A stretch of 49,181 nucleotides of DNA from NCBI GenBank assembly GCA_029287235.1, contig JARFRM010000254.1:1-49181 (forward strand). Reading direction: 5' to 3'. Below are positions 41,225-49,181 of this stretch, piece by piece. Position numbers and translations under genes: made by a program. Under the pieces are notes generated by a model that saw only the letters and a list, made by a program, of their open reading frames with translations, made no database searches and was not told the DNA's origin. This DNA is from Thermoanaerobaculales bacterium (lineage in GTDB: Bacteria > Acidobacteriota > Thermoanaerobaculia > Thermoanaerobaculales > Sulfomarinibacteraceae). Each line of letters opens with the position of its first letter. The stretch's first letter is position 1.

Positions 41225-42541
41225 CTAACCGCCGACGGCGGCGTACTTCAGCACCAGATCCCGCCACGGACCCGTTGCCCTCAGTCTCGAGAGATTCCCG
41301 AAGTGGCCTACGAGAGAGCGGTTGATAAAGATCACGTCTTCGGGAAAGAGCATGTCGGTCTTCTCTTCCCAGTCCTCGAACCCGAGGCGGACGACCTCCC
41401 GGTACATCTCCTCGTTGCCTTCGCCAAAGGTGTAGGGCGGGTGCTCGCGAAAGACCTCGCCGATGAGCTCGATGTAAGGTTCGATCAGCTCGACCGGGAT
41501 CGAACTGCCGTCAATCCTGCTCAGCCCGATCTCGGCAAAGATCTCGGGCAGATCGGCGACCCGGTCTTCGATCACAGCCTTGAATGCACGGCCATAGGCG
41601 AGGGCCAACTTCGCCGGGACCTCTTTGACGCAACCGAAGTCGTAGACCACGACCCTCCCGTCGTCCAGGAAGGCGAAATTCGCCATGTTGGGATCCGCGT
41701 GGACCAGCCGGTGCTCGAGGATTCCCCTCATCTGGAACTCCGACAGAACCACTCCCCAACGGTCCCTGAGCTCGGAAGGATAACTGTCTGAGCACGCCTG
41801 GGCGGGCGGAATCCCCTCGACGAACTCCATGGTCAGCACGTTCCGCGCGGTGGCCTCGTCCACAACCCGGGGAATCACGATCTCCGGAACCTCGGCGTGC
41901 AGCGCCGTCATCCGGCGGATGTTCTCGGCCTCGTGAAGATAGTCGATCTCCGCGAGAAGCCCCTTCTGGAGCTCGCCCCAAAGGGGTTCGAAGTCTGCAT
42001 CCGTAAAGAGGGCGAAAAGTCTTCTCATCAGGGTCTTGAGATTCTTCAGATCGGCCTTGACGATCTCGTCGATGAGCGGGTATTGGACCTTGACCGCGAC
42101 CTCGCGTCCATCTCGCAACCGACCGCGGTGGACCTGGCCGATGGAAGCCGCGGCGAAGGCCTCGAAGTCAAAGACATCGAAGAGCTCATCGAAGTTTTCG
42201 AGGGCCCCTCTCACCTCGAACTCCATGACTTCGGCGGGAACCCGCGGCGCCTCCTTCTGCAACGAACGCAGTACCTCGGCCACTTCGGGCGGCAGCAGCC
42301 CTTCGTGCAGACTGAGCATCTGGCCGACCTTCATGGCCGCACCCTTGAGCTCGCCCAGGGTCTCGACGATCCTGAGCGCGTTCTTGACCAGGTTCTCGGT
42401 CTGGCGGATCTTCTTGGTCGGGCCCGAGCGCACGAGATCGAGGGCCTGGTTGCCGGCCACCGACGCCCCCACCTTTCCGGCCAGCCCGCCGAGCTTGAGG
42501 AACCGGCGGACCGCCGAGGTGATCATCTCGTCACTGCCCAC
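41225..42541 (-). CDS. ABC1/UbiB-family atypical kinase
   Basis: A 438-residue protein of the ADCK/UbiB kinase-like family, which supports ubiquinone or other isoprenoid-lipid metabolism. The hallmark motifs are LGELKGAAMKVGQMLS (KxGQ), FAAASIGQVHRGRL (Ala-rich loop in place of the P-loop), VAVKVQYP with the ATP lysine, RLVHADPNMANFAF (catalytic Asp and Asn) and VVVYDFGCVKEV (DFG). All are intact. The start may be GTG 42541 or ATG 42527 (MITSAVRRFLK). It lies 26 bases downstream of the CoA-transferase gene and could be read from the same message. Confidence 0.9.
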   Translation of the reverse strand: MGSDEMITSAVRRFLKLGGLAGKVGASVAGNQALDLVRSGPTKKIRQTENLVKNALRIVETLGELKGAAMKVGQMLSLHEGLLPPEVAEVLRSLQKEAPRVPAEVMEFEVRGALENFDELFDVFDFEAFAAASIGQVHRGRLRDGREVAVKVQYPLIDEIVKADLKNLKTLMRRLFALFTDADFEPLWGELQKGLLAEIDYLHEAENIRRMTALHAEVPEIVIPRVVDEATARNVLTMEFVEGIPPAQACSDSYPSELRDRWGVVLSEFQMRGILEHRLVHADPNMANFAFLDDGRVVVYDFGCVKEVPAKLALAYGRAFKAVIEDRVADLPEIFAEIGLSRIDGSSIPVELIEPYIELIGEVFREHPPYTFGEGNEEMYREVVRLGFEDWEEKTDMLFPEDVIFINRSLVGHFGNLSRLRATGPWRDLVLKYAAVGG

Positions 42542-42567
42542 TCTGACCCGCCCCCACAGCTTCGAGA

Positions 42568-43866
42568 TCAGAGAAGATTGCGCTCTCCCGCCGCCCGCTC
42601 GAGCTCCTCACGGAATTCGGGGTGGGCGATGTCGATCAGGCTACGCGCCCGATCGCGCAGACTGCGACCCCACATGTTGGCGATGCCGTACTCGGTGACG
42701 ACGTAGTGCACATCGGCGCGGGTGGTGACCACCCCTGATCCCGGCAACAGCATGTTGGTCAATCGCGAGACCTTGCCACCCTGAGCCGTCGATGGCAGGG
42801 CGATGATGGGAACGCCCCCCTTGGACCTGGCTGCGCCGCGAACGAAGTCGAGCTGGCCCCCGAAGCCCGAGTAGACCCGGGTCCCGATGGAGTCGGCGCA
42901 TACCTGACCCGTCAGATCCACCGAGATGGCCGAGTTGATCGCCACCATTTTGTCGTTCTTGGCGACGATGAACGGGTCGTTGACATAGTCGTTGGGGTGG
43001 AACTCCATGAAGGGGTTATTGTCGACGAAATCGAAGGCGCGACGAGTTCCGATGACGAACGAGGTCACGATCTTGCCCCGGTGAAGGGTCTTCTTCTCGT
43101 TGGTCACGACCCCGGCTTCGAAGAGATCCACCAAACCGTCGGAGAACATCTCGGTGTGGACTCCGAGGTGTTGCTTGTCCTCGAGGAAATCCAGGACCGC
43201 GTCGGGAATCTCACCGATGCCCATCTGAAGCGTCGCCCCATCCGGGATGAGTGACGCGATGTTGCCGCCGATCTTCCGTGCCACTTCAGAAATTTCCGGC
43301 GCCATGGGGTGTTCGAGGATGGGTGCGTCCACCTCCACGACGTGGGTCAACTTGGAGATGTGGACGAATGAGTCACCGAGAGCGCGCGGCATCTGTTGAT
43401 TGACAAGGGCGATCACCGATCGCGCGTTTTCCACCGCCGCTTTGGTGGCGTCGACCCCGACACCGAATGAGCAGAAGCCGTGCTCGTCGGGCGGCGACAG
43501 ATGGACCAGCGCGACATCGACCGGCATCAAACCGTCGGTGATGAGCGACGGCACCTCGTGCAGGTGGATGGGGACGAAGTCGGCGCGACCCTCGTTGACC
43601 GCCTGCCGGACATTGGCCCCGGTGAACAGGGCACGGTGTCGGAAATGGGGCTCCATCCCGGGCTCGACATAGGGCGCCTCCAGAAAGGTGAGGATGTGCA
43701 CCACCTCAACGTCCTCGAGCTCCGGGGCGCGATCGACCATGGCGTCGATGAGCTGGAACGGGGTGTTGCACCCGGGGTGGATCCACACCCGATCACCGCT
43801 TCTGATGTCCTTGACCGCATCGGCGGCGGTGGTCGTACGACTGCGGTAGATGTCGACCCATTTCAT
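42568..43866 (-). CDS. Acetyl-CoA hydrolase/4-hydroxybutyrate CoA-transferase family
   Basis: A 432-residue family I CoA transferase. The catalytic glutamate is in HLGVHTEMFSDGLVD, the CoA-binding loops are VWIHPGCNTPFQLIDAM and LQMGIGEIPDAVL, and the GFGGQLDFVRGA loop near the C-terminus is typical of the Cat1/AbfT/acetyl-CoA hydrolase group. Other landmarks are ALPSTAQGGKVSRL and VVTEYGIANMWG. It moves CoA between acetate-like and 4-hydroxybutyrate, succinate or similar acids; the acceptor cannot be told. It lies 10 bases after the AlaDH-like gene, so these two form an operon. ATG 43866 follows the AlaDH stop. Confidence 0.9.
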   Translation of the reverse strand: MKWVDIYRSRTTTAADAVKDIRSGDRVWIHPGCNTPFQLIDAMVDRAPELEDVEVVHILTFLEAPYVEPGMEPHFRHRALFTGANVRQAVNEGRADFVPIHLHEVPSLITDGLMPVDVALVHLSPPDEHGFCSFGVGVDATKAAVENARSVIALVNQQMPRALGDSFVHISKLTHVVEVDAPILEHPMAPEISEVARKIGGNIASLIPDGATLQMGIGEIPDAVLDFLEDKQHLGVHTEMFSDGLVDLFEAGVVTNEKKTLHRGKIVTSFVIGTRRAFDFVDNNPFMEFHPNDYVNDPFIVAKNDKMVAINSAISVDLTGQVCADSIGTRVYSGFGGQLDFVRGAARSKGGVPIIALPSTAQGGKVSRLTNMLLPGSGVVTTRADVHYVVTEYGIANMWGRSLRDRARSLIDIAHPEFREELERAAGERNLL

Positions 43867-43876
43867 GATCGACCCC

Positions 43877-44989
43877 TCACCCTGCCGTGACATCGAGATA
43901 GGGCACCCCGAGCTCTTCAGCCAGGCGTTTGCGAACGCTGTGACCGTTGTAGGTGTACGTCCCACGGCGAATCGCGTTGTTCGACCTGATCGCGCTGTCG
44001 AAGCCCTGGTCGGCAATCTCCTCGATGTAGGGGAGGATCGAGTTGGTCAGGGCGCGGGTCGAGGCGCGTGATGCCGACGATGGAAGATTCGGCACACAGA
44101 AGTGGATGATGTCGTCGACGACGTAGGTCGGAGAAGAGAAGTCGGTGGGTCTCGAGGTCTCGCAGCACCCACCCTGGTCGATGGAGAGATCCATGATGAG
44201 CGAGCGCGGCTTCATCCTCTTGAGCATGTCTCGAGTCACAAGTACCGGCGTCCTCTCGCCGTGGACCGCCACCGCGCAGAGGAAGAGATCGGCAAACCCG
44301 AGGGCCTTCTCGATGTGGGCCTTGGTGGCAATCATGGTCGGAACGTCGTAACCCACGTGATCCTGAAGACGCCTCATGGCATTGACATCCCGATCGAGGA
44401 TCACGACGTGGGCGCCGATCCCCTGAGCATAGCGAGCGGCTGCACGACCCAAGGTGCCCGCACCCAGGATCACCATGGATGCCGGAGGGATCCCGGGAGA
44501 GCCGCATATCAGCAGTCCCTTGCCACCGAACTCGTTGAGCAGCAGACCCGAGCCCATGATCACCGCAAGACGTCCGGCGATCTCGGACATGGCCTCCAGC
44601 ACCGGGGCGTGGCCGTCGTCTTCCTCGATGATCTCGTACCCGACAGTGGCCACGTTGCGCTCGAGAAGGGAGGTGAAGGCGTCCGCCGGCGCCAGCGCCA
44701 GGTGCCAGCTCGAGACCACGATCTGGTCCCGTTGAAAACGCACGTAATCCACCGGTTTTGGTGGTGACACCCGGACGACCAGCTCCGAACGAAGAAGCAC
44801 GTCATCCTCGGAGTAGACCACCGTGGCCCCGACCCGTTCGTACGCCTCGTTGTCGAAACCGGCCTCGACACCGGCTCCGTCTTCGAGCCAGATCCGGTGA
44901 CCGCGTTCGCAGAGCACCCGCACCGCACCTGGGGTGAGACCGATGCGGTGCTCGAACGGCCGCCTGTCCTTGACCAGTCCGATATCCAT
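43877..44989 (-). CDS. Alanine dehydrogenase/PNT family protein
   Basis: A 370-residue NAD-dependent dehydrogenase of the AlaDH and transhydrogenase-alpha group. The N-terminal part opens LVKDRRPFEHRIGLTPGAVR with the conserved Arg. A Rossmann motif VILGAGTLGRAAARYAQ and DRDVNAMRRL binds NAD, and SSWHLALAP and DLSIDQGGCCETS carry the conserved His and Asp. The usual lysine of the VKEP motif is absent: the strand reads VVRVSPPKP. The substrate may thus differ from alanine. AAGGAGG precedes ATG 44989. It is 10 bases from the CoA-transferase gene and 82 bases from the MEMO1 gene. Confidence 0.78.
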   Translation of the reverse strand: MDIGLVKDRRPFEHRIGLTPGAVRVLCERGHRIWLEDGAGVEAGFDNEAYERVGATVVYSEDDVLLRSELVVRVSPPKPVDYVRFQRDQIVVSSWHLALAPADAFTSLLERNVATVGYEIIEEDDGHAPVLEAMSEIAGRLAVIMGSGLLLNEFGGKGLLICGSPGIPPASMVILGAGTLGRAAARYAQGIGAHVVILDRDVNAMRRLQDHVGYDVPTMIATKAHIEKALGFADLFLCAVAVHGERTPVLVTRDMLKRMKPRSLIMDLSIDQGGCCETSRPTDFSSPTYVVDDIIHFCVPNLPSSASRASTRALTNSILPYIEEIADQGFDSAIRSNNAIRRGTYTYNGHSVRKRLAEELGVPYLDVTAG

Positions 44990-45071
44990 GACCGCCTCCT
45001 TCGCGTCGCCAAGACACCCGGCGATTCCACCACAGTTGATCGCGGGGAGCAACACGAGTCGATGCTCCGCG

Positions 45072-45887
45072 TCAGCGATGAATGCAGACCCCCGCGTAGC
45101 CGACGACGGCGGAGAAGTCGCCGCTGACGTCACCCGAGGTGGCGTAGGCCACCAGGTGAGCATCCACCGCACCGAGGAGATTGGCGGCCGCCAAAGCGAC
45201 CGTCGCCGGGACCACTCCGCACATCGTGATGCCTTCCCGGTGCACGGTCGCGTAGAGGCCCCCCGGGTCCCGCTCGAGCGCCGCATCGATGGCCAGGTGG
45301 TCCAGGGTGCGGGCAACGTCATCCGGCTGATAGTGCGACATGTCCGATGACGCCACGATCCCAACGGGCTCCTCGATCTCGACGATGAGCTCGGCGAGTA
45401 CCCGGCCGAGCTCCAAACACTCTTCCAGGCTGAGATGCTTCAAGACGACCGGGAGGATCTCCAGATCCGGACGGCGCCGCATCAGGAAAGGAAGTTGGAC
45501 CTCGATGGAGTGCTCGCGCCAGTGGGCCCGAGGATCGAGCTCCGCCTTCGGGTACGCGTCCACGAGCGTTTGCGCGAACTCCGAATCCACCGGCTGCTCA
45601 CCGAGGGGTGTGATCCACCCTTCTTGAGGAGCTACCGCCACCTGTGATCCGGCGCCGGTGTGGTTGGGCCCGAGGATGATGACCCTCCGGGGAACCGTGA
45701 GATGAGCGAAGAGCCGGCCTGCGACCCCCCCCGAATAGACATAACCGGCATGAGGAGAGATGCAGGCGAGGAGATCGTGGTGCGCGGTTTCTTCCGGTAC
45801 CAGGGTGTAGAGCTGGCGCTCCAGCTCCCGGCGCGAGCCGGGGTAGAAGCTCCCGGCAACAGCGGTCTGACGGAGGGTTTCGTCCAT
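45072..45887 (-). CDS. MEMO1 family (AmmeMemoRadiSam system B) protein
   Basis: A 271-residue protein of the MEMO1 family, related to class III extradiol dioxygenases. The conserved histidines are in CISPHAGYVYSGGVAG, ILGPNHTGAG and EHSIEVQLPFL, with SSDMSHY as further site. It starts RQTAVAGSFYPGSRRELE, the normal family opening. In many prokaryotes the gene accompanies an AMMECR1 and a radical SAM gene; neither is in this window, so it stands without its usual partners. GGAGGCGCC precedes ATG 45887. The role is unknown in general. Confidence 0.9.
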   Translation of the reverse strand: MDETLRQTAVAGSFYPGSRRELERQLYTLVPEETAHHDLLACISPHAGYVYSGGVAGRLFAHLTVPRRVIILGPNHTGAGSQVAVAPQEGWITPLGEQPVDSEFAQTLVDAYPKAELDPRAHWREHSIEVQLPFLMRRRPDLEILPVVLKHLSLEECLELGRVLAELIVEIEEPVGIVASSDMSHYQPDDVARTLDHLAIDAALERDPGGLYATVHREGITMCGVVPATVALAAANLLGAVDAHLVAYATSGDVSGDFSAVVGYAGVCIHR

Positions 45888-45948
45888 GGCGCCTCCCACA
45901 AAGAACCGAGGTCTCGAACCAGAACTTAGTTCTCGTACCCGTGTCCGG

Positions 45949-46368
45949 TCAAGCCTTCGGGTCACCGGTCAACAGCTCGATGAGTTCGGCGTCGGCCGGT
46001 GGGGTCGGGTACAAGCGCAGATCCTCCCGCGCGACCCATGCGATCTTCTGCCCATCGAGGGGCCTCGGCTCTGATCGACCGACGGCGACATCGTAGAAGA
46101 GCAGAATGATCCGCATGGCCGGTTCCTCGTGCACCGCGAAGGTGAGTGGGGATCCGATTCTCGCCGACAGACCGAGCTCCTCTTCGAGCTCACGTACGAG
46201 GCCGGCAGCCGGAGATTCCCCATCCCTCACCTTGCCGCCGGGAAACTCCCACAGTCCGCCCATATGGCGCCCTTCCGGTCGACGGGTCAGCAGGATCTTA
46301 CCCGCATCATCGCGAATGACGGCGGCGACGACGATCACGGGCGCCTGACGTGAGTCGGTGGATGGCAT
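45949..46368 (-). CDS. Nudix hydrolase, MutT-like
   Basis: A 139-residue pyrophosphohydrolase. The Nudix box is complete: GGKVRDGESPAAGLVRELEE with the following EELGL, and the three catalytic glutamates can be seen. The front strand RRPEGRHMGGLWEFPGGKV is typical of MutT and CTP/8-oxo-dGTP diphosphatases, and the C-terminal half is VHEEPAMRIILLFYDV and WVAREDLRLYPTPPADAELI. It likely cleans oxidised nucleotides. ATG 46368 is the first plausible start. It lies 61 bases upstream of the MEMO1 gene on the same strand. Confidence 0.88.
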   Translation of the reverse strand: MPSTDSRQAPVIVVAAVIRDDAGKILLTRRPEGRHMGGLWEFPGGKVRDGESPAAGLVRELEEELGLSARIGSPLTFAVHEEPAMRIILLFYDVAVGRSEPRPLDGQKIAWVAREDLRLYPTPPADAELIELLTGDPKA

Positions 46369-46489
46369 GGATCGAAGCTAGACGTGCCCCGGCTTCGGGT
46401 CAACCGCGGGCAATCCTCGAACTTGCTTCGGGTCTCCTGCGGAGGTAACCTGGGGTGTCCGCACCAAAACCAAATCAGGGAGCAGCCGA

Positions 46490-48901
46490 ATGCGCCACGT
46501 CACAGGTTTCGCATGTCTGTTGATACTCGTGGTCGCGACATCGCTGATGGCCGATGCAACGGCCGTCATCGACCCCGCGTCGATCACCGGAGTCCGAATC
46601 ACGGCCGAGGTCGATCCCGTCGATCCGGCATGGGTCCGATGCGCCATCGACTGGATTCAACCCAACGATGCCGCCAGGGTGCGCGTACACGGTCCGGTCG
46701 AGGTCGCCTCGACAACCTTGCCGGAGTCGGCATCCGAAAACGAGGAGGGCTGGGCGTCGCAGCCGTTCAGAGTCGACGCGGGGGAACGCACCGAGTTGCT
46801 CCTGGCCCTCACGCCGAGCGTTGACGGACGGCCCGCCCTGCTCGTCGCGGAACGTGAGGACGGATCCGTGGTCTACCAGGCCGGTGTTTCGTTGGATTTC
46901 AACGGCGCCACCACCGAAGCCTCGCCGCAGGTCGATTTCAGGGTTCGCAACGAGGTTCTCGACAACGGCAACGGTGGCGTGCTCATTGAACATCTGGGGC
47001 CGAAGACCGCGACCAAGGCACTGGTCTTTGTCGAGGACGCCAACAACCGCAACATTCTGGATGGTCCCACCGACTGCAGCCCGACAAGCCAAATCTGGCC
47101 CCTGACCACCTTCCTCAACGTCACCTCGGCTCCGCCCGGCGCACTGACGACCGCCGTCACCGTTCATCTCACCGTCAACCATCCGGTGATGGCTGACCTG
47201 CAGATCAGCTTCTCCAAGGAGTTTTACACGACAGCGCGCTTTCTGTGGAACAACGGACCGGGGGTCAACCTCGACCAGGATTTCACGAGAGATGTCTTCA
47301 ACCACACTCTTCCCGGTTTAGGTGAGCCCGTCAACGGCACCTGGGTCCTCGCCCTTCGTGACTGCAACGCGGGGAGCACCGGATTTCTCGACTACTGGTC
47401 CGTACTGATCGAGTACAGCGCGGCTTCAACCATCGATCTCGTAGCCGATACGCTCTCGGTCAACCCGACTTCCGTCTTGTCCGGAGATTCGGTCGAGGTC
47501 GACTGGGCCGGTCATGTGGCCGGCACCGGGACCGTCCCCTCGGCCTTCGATGTTGGTTTCTACCTCTCCAACGACACGATGATCACGACCTCCGACGTGC
47601 TTCTGCACCAGTTCTCGCAACCGGCGGGGCTCAACGGGGGTGACCTGTTGGGCAGCTCGTCGCCGGGGATTTCGATGACCATCCCAAGCGGCACCATCGA
47701 CGGCACCTATTACCTCGGCGTGATCGTCGACTCCACCGACGCGGTCGTCGAGGTCCACGAAAACAACAACGTCGCCGTACACCACCCCTTGACGATCACC
47801 GGTGGAGGGGGCGGGGGTGGTCAACCCGATCTGACCGCCATGCCGTGCACGGTTGTCCCCATCAATGCGCAGGCCGGAGGCCAGGTGCACGTGATCTGGC
47901 GGGCCTTCAACACCGGCGACGCCGACGTTGCTTCGCTGGGCTGGGGAATCTACCTGTCGAACGACGGGGTCATCGACCCCGGAACCGACACGAGGGTCAG
48001 ACAATTCAACGAGACGAACTGGGAAGCCGGCCACGACTCCGGGATCAGGCAGACCGCTGTGACCCTTGACGGTAGCCTTCCCGACGGACTTTATTACCTG
48101 GGCCTGTATCTCGACCACGGTTACCTGGTGGCGGAGTCGAACGAGTCCGACAACAGTTGCAGAGCTCAACTCCAGATCGGGTCCACCGTCGCTCCAACTT
48201 CCGTGACCCGGTGGCTCGTACCGGCTGCGGCCTCCGCTCCCGGTTTCGGGACGTCGAACTGGAAATCCCAGATTTCCCTGGTCAACCCACTCAACGTCGG
48301 CCGGACCGCGAGCCTGTACTTCGTCGCCAACGGCTCGCCGTGGCCGGGAGTCCTGTTGAGCGGCCCCCTCACGATCCCACCCACCGACCGCGCCTACTTC
48401 GACGATGTGCTCGCGGCCCTGAATCCAGCCTCCGGTCTCCTCTACGTGGTCCTCGATGCCGCCGGTCCGGTCGTGACCTCACGCACCTACAACCTCGAGC
48501 CCGGCGGCGCAACCTTCGGCCAGGGAATCCCGGCGATTCCGTTCGAAGGAATCACGGCTCCGGACACCGTTGTGCTGCCCATGGTCCACACCGAACCCGG
48601 AGTGTTCCACACCAACTTCGGTATGGTTCATGCGGCCGGGGGGAACCTCCACCTTCAGGTCCAGGTCTACAATGCGGCCGGGTCACTCATCGGCACGAAA
48701 AACTACAGCCACAACAGCGGGTGGCGGCAGATCAACGATATCTTCAGCGACATGGGGTTGGGCAGCCAGATCATCTACGGCGGCTGGTTCCGGGTCACCC
48801 GCATCTCCGGCACGGGTTTCTGGACCTGCTACGCCTCGGTGGTGGACGATCTGACAAACGACCCGACCTACGTCGCACCGGAGGCGGTGACAACCCCTTG
48901 A
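46490..48901 (+). CDS. Secreted P-domain/CARDB multi-domain protein
   Basis: An 803-residue exported protein with leader TGFACLLILVVATSLMADA. Residues about 140-310 look like a proprotein-convertase P domain (AVTVHLTVNHPVMADLQISF, GLGEPVNGTWVLALRDCNAG) but no peptidase is attached. Two CARDB-type cell-adhesion domains follow (about 315-440 and 450-565: IDLVADTLSVNPTSVLSGDS, PDLTAMPCTVVPINAQAG), joined by a Gly-rich linker. The C-terminal 210 residues (FIPAAA-like WLVPAAASAPG, VVTSRTYNLEPG, FWTCYASVVDDLTNDPTYVA) match the end of the propeller protein at 23577-25226. A surface or secreted role is likely. No clear Shine-Dalgarno sequence is seen before ATG 46490. Confidence 0.75.
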   Translation: MRHVTGFACLLILVVATSLMADATAVIDPASITGVRITAEVDPVDPAWVRCAIDWIQPNDAARVRVHGPVEVASTTLPESASENEEGWASQPFRVDAGERTELLLALTPSVDGRPALLVAEREDGSVVYQAGVSLDFNGATTEASPQVDFRVRNEVLDNGNGGVLIEHLGPKTATKALVFVEDANNRNILDGPTDCSPTSQIWPLTTFLNVTSAPPGALTTAVTVHLTVNHPVMADLQISFSKEFYTTARFLWNNGPGVNLDQDFTRDVFNHTLPGLGEPVNGTWVLALRDCNAGSTGFLDYWSVLIEYSAASTIDLVADTLSVNPTSVLSGDSVEVDWAGHVAGTGTVPSAFDVGFYLSNDTMITTSDVLLHQFSQPAGLNGGDLLGSSSPGISMTIPSGTIDGTYYLGVIVDSTDAVVEVHENNNVAVHHPLTITGGGGGGGQPDLTAMPCTVVPINAQAGGQVHVIWRAFNTGDADVASLGWGIYLSNDGVIDPGTDTRVRQFNETNWEAGHDSGIRQTAVTLDGSLPDGLYYLGLYLDHGYLVAESNESDNSCRAQLQIGSTVAPTSVTRWLVPAAASAPGFGTSNWKSQISLVNPLNVGRTASLYFVANGSPWPGVLLSGPLTIPPTDRAYFDDVLAALNPASGLLYVVLDAAGPVVTSRTYNLEPGGATFGQGIPAIPFEGITAPDTVVLPMVHTEPGVFHTNFGMVHAAGGNLHLQVQVYNAAGSLIGTKNYSHNSGWRQINDIFSDMGLGSQIIYGGWFRVTRISGTGFWTCYASVVDDLTNDPTYVAPEAVTTP

Positions 48902-48956
48902 AAGTGCGCTGACTGACGAGGAACGCGACAAATGGGATCTCGGCCCTGCCCGCGGC

Positions 48957-48978
48957 GGCCGGCGACGAATCGCCGGCC
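48957..48978 (+). terminator. Hairpin, probable terminator
   Basis: GGCCGGCGA (48957-48965) and TCGCCGGCC (48970-48978) are exact inverted arms around CGAA, 55 bases after the P-domain gene. A weak T-run (GTTTTCG) lies about 14 bases downstream, which makes intrinsic termination possible but not certain. Confidence 0.5.
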
Positions 48979-49022
48979 GGCCGTGCGTATGGGTTTTCGC
49001 GACGCGGTACCCTGACGCCGAC

Positions 49023-49095
49023 GCGTCGTCAGCTCAGTGGATAGGTCACCGGACTTCGGATCCGACCGTCGGGGGTTCGAATCCCTCCCGACTCG
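49023..49095 (+). tRNA. tRNA-Arg (anticodon TCG), degenerate 5' half
   Basis: The 73-base sequence folds as a tRNA: D arm AGCTCAGTGGATAG, anticodon loop CTTCGGA with TCG (reads CGA), five-base variable loop, T arm GGGGG-TTCGAAT-CCCTC and acceptor end CCGACTC-G. The 5' half deviates: acceptor pairs 2-71 (C-T) and 7-66 (T-C) fail, base 8 is C not T, the D stem has GCTC against GGTC, and 27-43 is C-A. TCT follows in place of CCA. The 3' half is intact. It may be a decaying copy or a pseudo-tRNA. Confidence 0.55.
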
Positions 49096-49114
49096 TCTAG
49101 ATCACCACACAGAA

Positions 49115-49181
49115 GTGAACAATAAGCGGTTCATCGTGCGTCTCGTGGACGAGCATGAGATCAGTGGATCACGGGCGGCCG
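49115..49181 (+). CDS. Possible start of an IS630-like or helix-turn-helix protein
   Basis: A frame beginning at GTG 49115 reads NKRFIVRLVDEHEISGS and is cut by the window end. The KRxIVRL-x-DEE pattern recalls the first residues of IS630-family transposase N-terminal HTH domains. With 22 codons this is a weak indication only. If right, an insertion sequence lies next to the degenerate tRNA. Confidence 0.25.
   Translation, partial: MNNKRFIVRLVDEHEISGSRAA

Overview
The window is a GC-rich chromosomal piece from a diderm (Gram-negative) bacterium: it has outer-membrane porins and beta-barrels, many signal peptides, a UbiB/ABC1-type kinase, a class II DAHP synthase and an adjacent topoisomerase IV-type parE/parC pair of the kind also seen in Bacteroidota. 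Together with the secreted multi-domain proteins and DUF1254, DUF4143 and DUF6036 genes this best fits Acidobacteriota or a neighbouring phylum. That assignment is an inference from gene content and is not proven. Most DNA is ordinary chromosome; no prophage, CRISPR array or intact insertion sequence was seen.

Layout. 1-4.7 kb: end of an OprB-like porin, a repeat-rich spacer, a DUF481 outer-membrane protein, a DUF1254/DUF1214 gene whose 5' end is joined to an inverted LysR-regulator remnant, and two small genes. 4.8-12 kb: a compact biosynthetic locus with an AGAT-type amidinotransferase, a 1,427-residue A-T protein with a poly-lysine-synthetase-like membrane C-terminus, a secreted DUF4344 metallopeptidase and an Sfp-type phosphopantetheinyl transferase. 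12-16.6 kb: DUF418 membrane protein, signal peptidase I, secreted subtilase. 16.7-23.4 kb: parE and parC separated by a perfect 29-bp hairpin, asnB with an apparent ATC start codon, then a four-helix-bundle (S23-like) gene held between inverted heptamer arrays. 23.5-29.7 kb: a secreted beta-propeller protein, a DUF4143 ATPase under a palindromic promoter, a DUF6036 two-gene toxin-antitoxin-like module, a secreted kinase-fold protein, a gene remnant and an Mrr-like membrane protein. 29.7-41 kb: DAHP synthase, membrane proteins, HdeD with a LEA-like tail, porins, a PMT-like glycosyltransferase, a holin-family protein, an EthD-like protein and an HtrA protease. 41-49 kb: ABC1 kinase, CoA transferase, AlaDH-like dehydrogenase, MEMO1 protein, Nudix hydrolase, a secreted P-domain/CARDB protein and a degenerate tRNA-Arg.

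Two things stand out. First, the amidinotransferase/poly-amino-acid-synthetase-like locus could make and export a guanidino-containing peptide or homopolymer; no exact counterpart is known to me. Second, at least six spacers carry short tandem arrays of different 7-base words, often as inverted pairs. Three arrays contain the stop codon of the upstream gene and are followed by the shared word CATCGCA. One inverted pair brackets the four-helix-bundle gene between two convergent stop codons. The perfect parE-parC hairpin and the ATC start of asnB are further well-supported oddities.
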